A stretch of DNA of 64,000 bases from Methylobacter tundripaludum (GTDB taxonomy: Bacteria > Pseudomonadota > Gammaproteobacteria > Methylococcales > Methylomonadaceae). The stretch lies in contig NZ_PTIY01000003.1 in the NCBI RefSeq assembly GCF_002934365.1, positions 62,001-126,000 of the forward strand, read 5' to 3'. Below are positions 1 through 8,013 of the stretch, piece after piece (the first letter of the stretch is position 1; the number at the start of each line of letters is the position of its first letter). A program made the translations under genes and the position numbers. The notes beneath the pieces are model-generated. The model made no database searches. It was not told the DNA's origin and was given only the letters and a program-made list of their open reading frames with translations.

Positions 1-393
1 ATGAACTTGCCCGGAGTAAAGCGTCCCGGCCAAAAAATCATAAAGCATCAATCCGAGTTTCAGGCGAATGCCGTTTAGCCGGCTGCCCTTAAAAACCGGG
101 ATGCCGAAACGCAGCGGCCAGACGCGGTGCGGAGCGGCTTTCTTCAACATCTCGCGTTCGCGCAAGGCTTTTTTAACCAGCTTGAAGTCCAGCGATTCCA
201 GATAGCGCAGGCCGCCGTGTATCAGCTTGCTGGAAGCGGACGAGGTTCCCGAGGCCCAGTCGCCCTGATCGACAATGGCAACCTTAAATCCGCGCAAAGC
301 GGCATCATACGCAGTCCATGCACCATAAATGCCGCCGCCGCAAACCAGCACATCAAAATGCCGGTCGGCCAGTTGCGCAAAGTCCCGTTTCAC
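1..393 (-). CDS. glpD: Aerobic glycerol-3-phosphate dehydrogenase, N-terminal part (runs off window)
   Basis: FAD-dependent oxidation of glycerol 3-phosphate to dihydroxyacetone phosphate at the inner membrane, feeding electrons to quinone. Only the first 131 codons are in the window. Translating the minus strand shows an FAD-binding Rossmann start (DVLVCGGGIYG), the AIVDQGDWASGTSSASSK segment and LIHGGLRYLE, all hallmarks of GlpD. The GTG start at 393 overlaps the stop of ugpQ (GTGA), which implies translational coupling. The ugpQ-glpD pair would turn glycerophosphodiesters into DHAP. The start codon is inferred from this overlap and from the length before the Rossmann motif; the rest of the gene cannot be seen. 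Confidence 0.88.
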   Translation of the reverse strand, partial: MKRDFAQLADRHFDVLVCGGGIYGAWTAYDAALRGFKVAIVDQGDWASGTSSASSKLIHGGLRYLESLDFKLVKKALREREMLKKAAPHRVWPLRFGIPVFKGSRLNGIRLKLGLMLYDFLAGTLYSGQVH

Positions 394-1175
394 GAATCGC
401 GCATCTGCAATGCCAGTTGCGGGTCGTCGGTAATCAGGATATTGACCTTCAGAGCCAGCGCCTTTTGAATCTCCTCGACGCTGTTGCAGGTATAAACCCC
501 GACGCCTTTGCCGTTGTCGCGCAAAAGCTTAGCAATAGAATCGTTATGGATGTCGATCGGCAGGCAAAAACCGGCAAGGAAGCCGTGTTCTACCATAAAT
601 TGCTCAATGTCGGCCTGGGTGTGATGACCGGACAGCAGATAGTAAAGCGGTAAATCCGGCGCGTGTTGATGGGCAAAAATCAGGCCGGGCAGGCTGAATG
701 AGGAAATAAACACGTCATCGGCGGCGGATGTGCCGATGATCGCCAGCATTTTCAGAATTTTAGTTTCCAACCGTTGCCGCGATTCCCCGTCGCGGCGTTT
801 AAGCTCAATATCCAGGCGGCAACGTCCCCGGAAACTATCGATAAACTCCTGAAGGCTCAACGCGCCTTCAGGCAACGCATCGGGCGAGCTGTATCCGGCA
901 AAATCCATTTGTTCAAGCTGCGCGAAATTAAAATCGTCGATGCATTTTCCCGGATGGCCCAATTTATCCAGCTCCCAGTCATGCCAGAGCACAGGCACCT
1001 CGTCCAGACTCAGCTGTACATCCGTTTCAATGCCGTCAATCGGGTATTGCAGGGCTTTGTTGAAGGCGGCTCGGGTGTTTTCGGCAATTGCTCCACCTCC
1101 TGCATCCATGTCGTCGGCGGCTTCCCTGCTAGCGCCGCGGTGGGCAAAGATTAAGCATGTGTTCCGGTTGCTCAT
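390..1175 (-). CDS. ugpQ: Glycerophosphodiester phosphodiesterase
   Basis: Hydrolyses deacylated phospholipid head-group diesters to sn-glycerol 3-phosphate plus alcohol. The GDPD fold motifs are present: HRGAS with His12, the metal-binding E-T-D (Glu50, Asp52), His65 in VLWHDWELD, and DIELK later. The chosen ATG at 1175 is preceded by GAGGAATGAAGTA, a good ribosome binding site; an upstream in-frame ATG at 1190 is too close to its own weak AAGG. No signal peptide is seen, so a cytoplasmic enzyme is expected. The stop overlaps the GTG start of glpD, so the two genes act in one pathway and probably one transcript. Confidence 0.88.
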   Translation of the reverse strand: MSNRNTCLIFAHRGASREAADDMDAGGGAIAENTRAAFNKALQYPIDGIETDVQLSLDEVPVLWHDWELDKLGHPGKCIDDFNFAQLEQMDFAGYSSPDALPEGALSLQEFIDSFRGRCRLDIELKRRDGESRQRLETKILKMLAIIGTSAADDVFISSFSLPGLIFAHQHAPDLPLYYLLSGHHTQADIEQFMVEHGFLAGFCLPIDIHNDSIAKLLRDNGKGVGVYTCNSVEEIQKALALKVNILITDDPQLALQMRDS

Positions 1176-1229
1176 TACTTCATTCCTCATTAACCTTAAT
1201 TTTATTCGCTGATACCCAAGCTCAAATTA

Positions 1230-2066
1230 TTATGCCACCAGTCTTGGGTTTACCAGTTCCAACACCGCGATTTCCGGGTAGCAATTAAACCTCACCGGCA
1301 AAATTGCCCAACCGATCCCTCGGCTTATAAAAAGCGGGGTTCTTGGCGTGGCGATAAGGCCGCTGGAATAGTCTTTGTTTTTTACCGGCAATCTGGGCGC
1401 GCCCAAAAAAGGTATTACGACCTGCCCGCCGTGGGTATGACCGCTCAGCACCAAAGACAACGGCGTTTCAAACCCCGTATCGACCGAATCCGGGTTATGC
1501 GACAACAGTATCCTACAATCTCCTTGATCCGAACTGGAAAATACCCTGTCGATCATTAGTTCGTCGCCCCAAAAGTCCCCTGCCCCGCCGATCAAAATTC
1601 GGTCGCGCCCTTTGTAAATCGGCTTGCATTGATGCCGAATATTCTGTCCCGATCGTTCCAGCCAATACAGGGATCTGTTGGAATCGCCCCAATGATCATG
1701 ATTACCCAATACCGAATAGACGCCGTACCTTGCACTTAGCTTGGACAAAATAGGCCATACCGTATCGATTTCTTCAATCGTGTTCCGATTATGGACATAA
1801 TCGCCGGTACATACGATCGCATCCGTGTTTAAGCTGTTTGTCCGGTGAACTATTTCTTCAACAAACGACGGTGAAACCAGAAAACCCAAATGTATGTCCG
1901 TCAGGTGCGCCAGCGTAAAGCCGTGGAACGAAAGCGGCAGATTATCGACAGGAATTTTATACCGATTCACCTGCACGATGTTTCGCTCGATCAATATCGG
2001 ATAACTCCCGGCAAAAGCAAGTGCGCCGCAGGATAGCGCTGATTTAAGAAAGGATCTTCTGTTCAT
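1230..2066 (-). CDS. Tat-exported metallophosphoesterase (YaeI-like)
   Basis: A calcineurin-like metallophosphoesterase of about 278 residues. Motifs in order: DIHLG (Asp57, His59), GDYVHN (Asp89), GNHDHW (121-126), a lone His190 in LLSHNPD, and GHTHGGQ (209-215), which together make the two-metal site. The start at 2066 gives MNRRSFLKSAL, a textbook twin-arginine signal followed by a hydrophobic stretch, so periplasmic export in folded form is expected. An open frame continues upstream to 2180, but that extension overlaps the remnants of a toxin gene and lacks export logic. E. coli YaeI, a Tat-exported phosphodiesterase of this superfamily, is the closest known relative in layout; the substrate here is not evident. 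Confidence 0.8.
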   Translation of the reverse strand: MNRRSFLKSALSCGALAFAGSYPILIERNIVQVNRYKIPVDNLPLSFHGFTLAHLTDIHLGFLVSPSFVEEIVHRTNSLNTDAIVCTGDYVHNRNTIEEIDTVWPILSKLSARYGVYSVLGNHDHWGDSNRSLYWLERSGQNIRHQCKPIYKGRDRILIGGAGDFWGDELMIDRVFSSSDQGDCRILLSHNPDSVDTGFETPLSLVLSGHTHGGQVVIPFLGAPRLPVKNKDYSSGLIATPRTPLFISRGIGWAILPVRFNCYPEIAVLELVNPRLVA

Positions 2067-2190
2067 AGGAGCATCTCGAATTAGGTTAATGCAGTCACTA
2101 GCCTTTATGGGATTTGCATAATTAGGGAATCTCGAAGGCCTAAGCTCTAGCTTCGCGAAACTGGAAGCAGCAGCCTCCAAAACCGAATTT

Positions 2191-2277
2191 CTAAACTAGA
2201 AGCAAAACTGAGATATATCGCACGACATCTTCAAGATCGCGGCAGGCTGACAATGACAGCGTTACCTCATAATCCAT
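2191..2277 (-). pseudogene. Truncated ParE/RelE-type toxin remnant
   Basis: Directly overlapping the end of the antitoxin frame there is an ATG at 2277 that opens a 28-codon frame beginning MDYEVTLS and containing ACRDLEDVVRYI. This is the N-terminal beta strand and first helix pattern of ParE/RelE toxins. The frame then diverges (SVLLLV) and stops at 2191. A functional toxin would be about 90-100 residues, so this looks like the stub left after deletion of the 3' part. The overlap of its start with the antitoxin stop is the usual coupling in such modules. Identification rests on a short segment. Confidence 0.5.
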
Positions 2278-2462
2278 GAGGGCAGTTCTTTTTCCAGCTG
2301 CTCAACTGTAACGCTTTCTCCGCGATCAAGCTCAGCCACTCCTTGCCGTACAGCAGCAATAAACTCAATTTCTTGCGCAATCTGGTGTAAAGAAACTTCA
2401 TCCGGCAGCCGCAAAAGCAAATCTTTGATAATTTCCTTGCTGCTCATGTTGCCGGTATTCAT
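2262..2462 (-). CDS. Small antitoxin-like protein, orphaned
   Basis: A 66-residue, mostly helical protein (SKEIIKDLLLRLPDEVSL, EFIAAVRQGVAELDRGE, ending VEQLEKELPSWIMR). The acidic C-terminal tail resembles short antitoxins found upstream of ParE/RelE toxins. AGGAAA lies upstream of the ATG at 2462. The frame directly downstream is a 28-codon toxin stub, so the antitoxin appears to have lost its partner. The exact antitoxin family is not recognised; the call is based on size, tail composition and the overlapping toxin fragment. Confidence 0.55.
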   Translation of the reverse strand: MNTGNMSSKEIIKDLLLRLPDEVSLHQIAQEIEFIAAVRQGVAELDRGESVTVEQLEKELPSWIMR

Positions 2463-2552
2463 AAATTAATTTCCTGACGGCCTGACTGTTTTGATGGGAT
2501 CGAGTATAAGACAACAGGACATGGCGTACAAACGAATACATCCTTAAGTCAT

Positions 2553-2606
2553 TCATGGTTCGACAAGGCCCTCCTGAGCGTAGCCGAAGGGCTCACCACG
2601 AACGGC
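2553..2606. repeat. Dispersed imperfect palindromic repeat
   Basis: Intergenic sequence TTCGACAAGGCCCTCCTGAG followed by CGTAGCCGAAGGGCTCACCA and CGAACGG. The halves are imperfectly complementary (TTCG..AGGCCCT with AGGGCT..CGAA). Sequences of this form are common interspersed repeats in proteobacterial genomes. It sits between the antitoxin and the glutathione transferase gene and may act as a weak transcript-end hairpin. Confidence 0.5.
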
Positions 2607-2626
2607 TTAAGGAAACCACGTTCGAT

Positions 2627-3235
2627 TCAAATAAGCCCTTCTTCCGTCATCGCTTTTTGCACCGCCGGACGCGCGGAAATTTTAGCGACATAGTCCACCA
2701 ACACCGGCCAGCGGGAAATATCGACATCGACATACGCGCCCCAACCCAGCGTGACGAACAAATAGGCATCTGCCACGGTAAAATGCTCGCCTAGCAAAAA
2801 TGCCCGGTTCGCAAGCTGCTCTGCAACAGTTCCCAGACGCGAAGTCAGTGACGCAATCGCCATTTTTTTAGCGGCTTCAGGCGTGGCGGGGTTAAACAAC
2901 GGCCCGAATCCGCCTTTATGAATTTCGGTTGCAATAAAATTCAGCCATTGCTGCAACTGATAACGCTCGAACGTGCCTGCTGAGGGGACTAAGTGCTTAC
3001 CCGGCGCCTGATCGGCAAGATACTGAACAATCGCCGGACCTTCTGTCAGCCGGTTGCCGTCGTCCAGTACCAGCACCGGCACGTAACCGTTAGGGTTTAT
3101 CGACAGGAAATCCTCCCCAGATTTGGTACGCTTAGTCGCCAAATCGACTTCAATGAGTTCAATCGGCAGTTCCGCTTCGCAGGCTATGATATGGGGCGAT
3201 AATGAACAGGCCCCTTTGCTGTAATAAAGTTTCAT
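2627..3235 (-). CDS. Glutathione S-transferase (GstA-like, beta class)
   Basis: A 202-residue cytosolic GST. The N-terminal thioredoxin-like domain begins MKLYYSKGACSLSPH, containing the beta-class active-site Cys10 and Ser/His region. NGYVPVLVLDDG carries the cis-proline, and LTEGPAIVQYLAD holds the glutathione-binding glutamate. The helical C-terminal domain includes FTVADAYLFVTLGW, the N-capping-box region typical of GSTs. Full length for the family. Conjugates glutathione to electrophiles or reduces peroxides. A purine-rich GGAGGAAAAAATC lies just upstream of the ATG. It stands alone between the antitoxin remnant and emrB. Confidence 0.85.
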   Translation of the reverse strand: MKLYYSKGACSLSPHIIACEAELPIELIEVDLATKRTKSGEDFLSINPNGYVPVLVLDDGNRLTEGPAIVQYLADQAPGKHLVPSAGTFERYQLQQWLNFIATEIHKGGFGPLFNPATPEAAKKMAIASLTSRLGTVAEQLANRAFLLGEHFTVADAYLFVTLGWGAYVDVDISRWPVLVDYVAKISARPAVQKAMTEEGLI

Positions 3236-3436
3236 GATTTTTTCCTCCGGGTTGCATTAAATTAATAAACAAGGCTGATCAAATGAAAATAATCTGTCAT
3301 TAAATACACCACATGGTCACGCCATGCAAGGTTTTGCGCTATCGACGACAACGGGTCGATCTTTATCGTTGCTACTAACAACCGGAGTGCAGGCACCCAA
3401 AGTAGGCGCGTTAGGCGAAGCTTGCACTTCCTGACT

Positions 3437-5002
3437 TCACTCGTGAATTACCGCATTTCCTTTTTCCACCTTCTGTAAAAAAGGCGCAACAACCAGCGAA
3501 GCCGCGAACATAACGGCGATAACCTGGAACAGGTTATTAAAGGTCATCACTTCCGCTTCCCTCATCGCAAGCCCGGTGATTTGCTTTAACGCGGCCAGAT
3601 CGGGATCGGGTAAATTCATTTGCCCCATCGACTCGGTTAATCCTTCCAGTATTTGCTGCGCCTGGTAGCTGGTTGCGGTAACCGAGTCGCGCAACACGGC
3701 ATAATGCGCTTTGGTTAAATAAATCATTTGCGTATTGGCGACCGCGAGCCCGATCGCACCGCCCAAATTACGCATCAGGTTATAAAGCCCGCTGGCGTTT
3801 TTAACTTCTTCGACTGGCAACCGGCCTAAGGCCAGCGTGTTGATCGGCAGGAAGCACAGCATCAAGGCGCTGCCCCGGATAGCCTGCGGCCAGAAAAACT
3901 CCCAATAGCCGGATTCGACGGTTAAATTGCCATTCAACCACGAACCCAGCGCAAACAAGCCAAGTCCCAGGCACAGCATCCAGCGCAAATCCATTTTTTT
4001 CTCCAATGGCCCCGCGATAAACGCGGAGAGTAACTGGAATATGCCGACAACCATCAAATAGTGGCCGATTTGCAGACTGTTAAGGCCTTTAACGCTGGAC
4101 AGATAAATCGGCGTCAGATAAATGATCGTATAAAGCCCCACGCCCAGTACAAAACTGTAACCGCAGCCTATCGCAAAATTGATATTGCGGAATGCGTAAA
4201 GGTCGATGATCGGGTGAGGCGTTTTTAACTCCCACACCAGCATCCCGATGCCGCTAACGACCGCAACAATACTTAACGCGACAATCAGATGATCTTCAAA
4301 CCACTGCTCGCTTGCGCCTTCTTCGAGCACAAACTGCATGCTGCCCAAGAACACGGCAATCAGCGCTATGCCGACAAAATCGATTTTCTGCAGCAGCGAC
4401 CAGTCCGGCCGGTCAATATCGAGGTACTTCCACACCAGGACGCAAACGATGATGCCGGGGATGACGTTGATCAAAAACAGCAATTCCCAGTTGTAGGTTT
4501 CGGTAAGATAACCGCCCAGCACCGGGCCGACGGTCGGGGCCATCGTCACAATCAAGCCGAGCACGATGCTCATGGCCGGTTGCAACCGCGGGGGGAATAA
4601 TATGAAGATCACGGTAAAGGTCATCGGGATCATCGCGCCGCCGACAAAGCCCTGCAAACAGCGGAACGCGATCATCGACGGCAGGTTCCAGGCGAATGCG
4701 CAAAGCAGGCTGGCCAGCGTGAATCCGCCCGCCGAGATGACGAATAAATAGCGGGTCGAAAACACCCGGCCCAGCCAACCCGACAACGGAATAACGATGA
4801 CTTCGGCGATCAGGTAAGAAGTCTGCACCCAGGCGATTTCATCCTTGGTCGCGGACAGCCCGGCCTGGATTTTCTGCAAGGAACTGGCGACGATCTGGAT
4901 GTCCAGCACCGCCATGAACACGCCAATCGCCATGCTGAAAAAACCGATCCAATGACCCAGGGTCAATGGCGCTTCGGCATCCTGCTGCTCCGTCTTTACC
5001 AC
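3437..5002 (-). CDS. emrB: EmrB-type MFS drug/proton antiporter (DHA2 family)
   Basis: A 521-residue inner-membrane transporter with about 14 hydrophobic segments, the expected size for DHA2 exporters. MAVLDIQIVASSLQKIQ near residue 35 is the family motif D1, the GWLGRVFSTRYLF loop is motif A, and MAPTVGPVLGGYL is motif C for antiporters. It starts with GTG at 5002, four bases after the stop of emrA, so the two form one operon. With EmrA and a TolC-like protein it would form a tripartite pump expelling hydrophobic compounds. The tolC-like gene is across the divergent promoter, under the same probable operator. Confidence 0.88.
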   Translation of the reverse strand: MVKTEQQDAEAPLTLGHWIGFFSMAIGVFMAVLDIQIVASSLQKIQAGLSATKDEIAWVQTSYLIAEVIVIPLSGWLGRVFSTRYLFVISAGGFTLASLLCAFAWNLPSMIAFRCLQGFVGGAMIPMTFTVIFILFPPRLQPAMSIVLGLIVTMAPTVGPVLGGYLTETYNWELLFLINVIPGIIVCVLVWKYLDIDRPDWSLLQKIDFVGIALIAVFLGSMQFVLEEGASEQWFEDHLIVALSIVAVVSGIGMLVWELKTPHPIIDLYAFRNINFAIGCGYSFVLGVGLYTIIYLTPIYLSSVKGLNSLQIGHYLMVVGIFQLLSAFIAGPLEKKMDLRWMLCLGLGLFALGSWLNGNLTVESGYWEFFWPQAIRGSALMLCFLPINTLALGRLPVEEVKNASGLYNLMRNLGGAIGLAVANTQMIYLTKAHYAVLRDSVTATSYQAQQILEGLTESMGQMNLPDPDLAALKQITGLAMREAEVMTFNNLFQVIAVMFAASLVVAPFLQKVEKGNAVIHE

Positions 5003-5006
5003 GGGC

Positions 5007-6023
5007 TTAATGCACTTTGACTTTAACTTCAGCCGACAAGCCCGGTCGCAGCAGCTGGATGTTCTCGGACGCGTCGAAGACTATCTTGACCGGCACCCGG
5101 CGCACAATCTTGGTGAAGTTGCCGGTGGCGTTTTCCTCGGGCAGGATGCTGAATTCGGAACCGCTGGCCGGTGAAAAACTGTCCACTTTACCGGTCAATT
5201 CAAGGTCGGGATAGGCGTCCACTTTAATCGTGACCGGCTGCCCCAAGCGCATGTGTTCGAGTTGCGTCTCCTTAAAATTCGCCTCCACCCAAATTTTGCT
5301 GTTTTGCACCAGAGAGGCCAACGCAACGCCGGGGCGGACCAACTGCCCAAGCTGCACGCCGCGATTGCCGATGATGCCGTCTACCGGCGCTTTGATCTGG
5401 GTATGTTCCAGGTCGATTTTCGCCAGGCTCAATTGCGCCTTGGCGTTTTCCAGCCGCGCTTCGGTTTCGGTGATTTCAATATCGAGCGTCGCTAGTTGGG
5501 TATGTTCCGCGTTGGCTGCGGATTGCGAGCCTCTGAGTTCGGCTGCGGCCTGTTTGGACTCCGATTCAACCTTATCCAGGGATTGCCTGGCCGCCGATCC
5601 CCTGTCAATCAGGTTCTGAAAGCGTTCCAGATCTTTCTGAATATGCTCCCGCCTGGCCTGCACCGCCGCTATGTTGGCGCCCGCGGTTTCGACATGCGCC
5701 CGCTGGGAGGCTTTCATCGCCCGCAAACGCTGGATATGCGCTATTTCCGCGCTGACATTGGCCTCGGCCTGAATGACTCTGGCCTGATAATCTCGGTCGT
5801 CAATCATCACCAGTACGTCGTTTTGCTTGACCGCCTGATTGTCGTTGACGGCTATCTGCGTCACATAACCCTGCACCCTGGGACTGATCAGTACGATGTT
5901 GCTTTGCAAATAGGCATCATCGGTGGTTTCGTATTGCCGGCGATCCAGCAGCCAGTAGCCTGTTCCTGCGACCAAAGGAAGGGCTATCAATAAAATCAGT
6001 AAAACAGAACGGAAACTGCGCAT
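5007..6023 (-). CDS. emrA: EmrA/HlyD-type membrane fusion protein
   Basis: A 338-residue periplasmic adaptor. One N-terminal membrane anchor (residues about 5-26), then YETTDDAYLQSNIVLISPRV, the EmrA signature around the first lipoyl half, followed by a long alpha-helical hairpin rich in Gln/Ala/Arg. The second lipoyl half is IKAPVDGIIGNRGVQLGQLV, then a beta-barrel domain. It bridges EmrB to an outer-membrane channel. It is the first gene of the emrAB operon; its start codon lies 13 bases from the TetR-type palindrome, so the operator probably overlaps its promoter or leader. Confidence 0.88.
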   Translation of the reverse strand: MRSFRSVLLILLIALPLVAGTGYWLLDRRQYETTDDAYLQSNIVLISPRVQGYVTQIAVNDNQAVKQNDVLVMIDDRDYQARVIQAEANVSAEIAHIQRLRAMKASQRAHVETAGANIAAVQARREHIQKDLERFQNLIDRGSAARQSLDKVESESKQAAAELRGSQSAANAEHTQLATLDIEITETEARLENAKAQLSLAKIDLEHTQIKAPVDGIIGNRGVQLGQLVRPGVALASLVQNSKIWVEANFKETQLEHMRLGQPVTIKVDAYPDLELTGKVDSFSPASGSEFSILPEENATGNFTKIVRRVPVKIVFDASENIQLLRPGLSAEVKVKVH

Positions 6024-6035
6024 AAACGACCTTGA

Positions 6036-6056
6036 TAAACTAAACGGTTTAGTTTA
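6036..6056. promoter_or_regulatory. Palindromic operator between emrA and the TetR gene
   Basis: The half-site AAACTAAAC (6037-6045) is repeated as its exact reverse complement at 6047-6055 around a single central G, and the symmetry extends one more base pair on each side. A perfect inverted repeat in the 71-bp divergent intergenic region is the expected binding site of the adjacent TetR regulator. Binding there could repress both emrAB and its own operon. Seen directly; the regulator assignment is inference. Confidence 0.8.
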
Positions 6057-6094
6057 GTCTAACTTATCATTTGGCATTACGCAAAAATAAAACA

Positions 6095-6709
6095 ATGACT
6101 TCAGAACCCATCGATCCTAAGCGGCAAGCCATCCTTGATGGCGCGACCCGCATGTTTCTGGCGCACGGCTACCGCAACGCGAGCATGGAAAAAATCGCCC
6201 AGGCCGCACCGGTTTCCAAGGCGACGCTGTACAACCATTTCGACAGTAAAAGCGCCCTGCTCTCGGCGGTCATTTCCGACCGTTGCAGATCTTTACTGCA
6301 AACCATGACCCAGGTCACTATCGAACCGGATGATGTCGAAAACAACCTGACCCAAATCGCGACATCCGCCGTGGACTTGATTTTCTCCGAAGACGCCCTG
6401 GCCATTTACCGGCTGGTGGTGGCGGAAAGCCCGGATTTCCCGGAACTGGGCCAACTGTTTTATCAAAGCGGGCCGCAAGCCGGACTGACGCAGCTGGAAA
6501 ATTATTTTCGGCGCTTGAATGCCACCGGAGATTTCAGCATTATTGATCCTGTATTTGCGGCAGACGCGTTTTTCAGCATGTTGAAAGGCGACCTGCATTT
6601 GCGTTGCCTGTTGTCGAAAACGCTGCGGCCTTCCGCCGACGAAAAAAAACGCCTGATCTCACAGGTCATTGCTTTTTATATGCGGGGAATACTCCATGCC
6701 AAGCCATAA
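6095..6709 (+). CDS. TetR/AcrR-family transcriptional repressor
   Basis: About 204 residues. The N-terminal TetR helix-turn-helix is clear: AILDGATRMFLAHGYRNASMEKIA then VSKATLYNHFDSKSAL. The remainder is the variable ligand-binding helical domain. ATG 6095 is preferred to the TTG at 6071 because it is the first ATG and leaves the operator outside the gene. Its last 14 bases overlap the start of the tolC-like gene, so it heads the efflux operon. Likely role: ligand-relieved repression of both divergent pump operons through the palindrome at 6036-6056. Confidence 0.85.
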   Translation: MTSEPIDPKRQAILDGATRMFLAHGYRNASMEKIAQAAPVSKATLYNHFDSKSALLSAVISDRCRSLLQTMTQVTIEPDDVENNLTQIATSAVDLIFSEDALAIYRLVVAESPDFPELGQLFYQSGPQAGLTQLENYFRRLNATGDFSIIDPVFAADAFFSMLKGDLHLRCLLSKTLRPSADEKKRLISQVIAFYMRGILHAKP

Positions 6710-7973
6710 CCATTATTTAATCGGCGCGTTACTGCTTCTTGCCGCCACCGCGGCTAATGCGGAAACGCTGGAAGACGCCTGGAGCAGCGCCATTAACAAC
6801 AACCACCAGATCAAAGCGGCGAAAGCCGACACCAGCGCCTCCGAACAGCAGCTGCATTCGGCGGAGGGCCAGCGCTTGCCCGACCTCAACGTCAGCAGCA
6901 GCTATACCCAGCTCAGCGAAACGCCGGCAGCCAAAACACAGATCAGCGGGCAAACGACGACGTTCAACATGTCCCAGCCCGGCAGCGTCAAGGCCCAGGC
7001 GATGGCCTCGGTGCCGATTTTTACCAGCGGACGCATCAGTCACACTATTAATGCCGCCGAAGCCTCATTACAGGCGGTTCAATCCAATGAGACCACCTCG
7101 GTATTAAACATCAAAATGCAGGTGGCGGAAGCCTATATCGCGGTATTGCGCATGGAAAGCGCCTTGCAGGTAGCCCTTAGCCATGTCGATGCGCTGGAGC
7201 TGCACATGAAGGATGTGAACAATCTGTTCGATCAAGGCATGGTCGCGCGCAACGACGTATTGACCGTCAATGTGGAATTGGCCAACGCCCGGCAGCTGGT
7301 CGTGCAGGCGAGCAATCAACTGGACATTGCCAAGGCCCGCTATAACCAGTTGCTGGACCGGAATCTTGCCGACGAGGTTAAGCTGGCCCATCAATTCCCT
7401 GAAACGCCTCAGGGAACCTTAAACGAGCTGAGCGGCAACGCATTAAAACAGCGTCCCGAACTGGTCACGCTGGCCCAGCAAATAGAGTCGCTGGAGCAAC
7501 AGGCGCAGAGTGTAAAAGCCGCGCTGTTGCCGCAGGTCGCCGTCAATGGCGGTTACCAATACCAGGAAAACCGCTATCAGGCCTTTGAAGGCATGTGGAC
7601 GGCCAATGTCGGAATGGATTGGAAAATCTTTGACGGCAGTTCAGGCCATCGCAGCGATGCGCTTACCCGGCAGGCGATTTCGTTAAAAGAACAACGCGAC
7701 GACTTGTCCAGCATGATCGGCTTGCAGGTAAGACAGGCCTGGCTGGATATTCAGGAAACGCAAAAGCGCATAGCCGTGGCTCAGCAGGCCATAGCACAAG
7801 CCGATGAAAACATGAAAGTCACCGCCGACCGCTACCAGCAGGGCTTGTCCACCAATACCGACGTGCTCAAGGCGGAAGATTTGCGCACCACCAGTCATGG
7901 CAATTTCAATAATGCCAATTATGATGCGACACTAGCGGCGCTGCATTTGCGGCGCGCGTTAGGTATTTTGTAA
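6696..7973 (+). CDS. TolC-family outer-membrane efflux protein
   Basis: A 425-residue outer membrane factor. The start at 6696 gives a signal peptide ending AATAANA/ETLED. The mature protein shows the duplicated coiled-coil layout of TolC proteins, with NVELANARQLVVQASNQL in the first repeat and LRTTSHGNFNNANYDATLAAL in the second. It overlaps the end of the TetR gene. It would supply the exit duct for the ABC exporter encoded next, and possibly for EmrAB across the promoter. Confidence 0.85.
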   Translation: MPSHNHYLIGALLLLAATAANAETLEDAWSSAINNNHQIKAAKADTSASEQQLHSAEGQRLPDLNVSSSYTQLSETPAAKTQISGQTTTFNMSQPGSVKAQAMASVPIFTSGRISHTINAAEASLQAVQSNETTSVLNIKMQVAEAYIAVLRMESALQVALSHVDALELHMKDVNNLFDQGMVARNDVLTVNVELANARQLVVQASNQLDIAKARYNQLLDRNLADEVKLAHQFPETPQGTLNELSGNALKQRPELVTLAQQIESLEQQAQSVKAALLPQVAVNGGYQYQENRYQAFEGMWTANVGMDWKIFDGSSGHRSDALTRQAISLKEQRDDLSSMIGLQVRQAWLDIQETQKRIAVAQQAIAQADENMKVTADRYQQGLSTNTDVLKAEDLRTTSHGNFNNANYDATLAALHLRRALGIL

Positions 7974-8013
7974 CACCGGGGTTCTTGAAATCAGGCTGGC
8001 AGGCACATCGAAT

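Noticed and set aside
2067-2180. Upstream extension of the metallophosphoesterase
   Set aside because: It would bury the twin-arginine signal inside the protein and has no family-like content.
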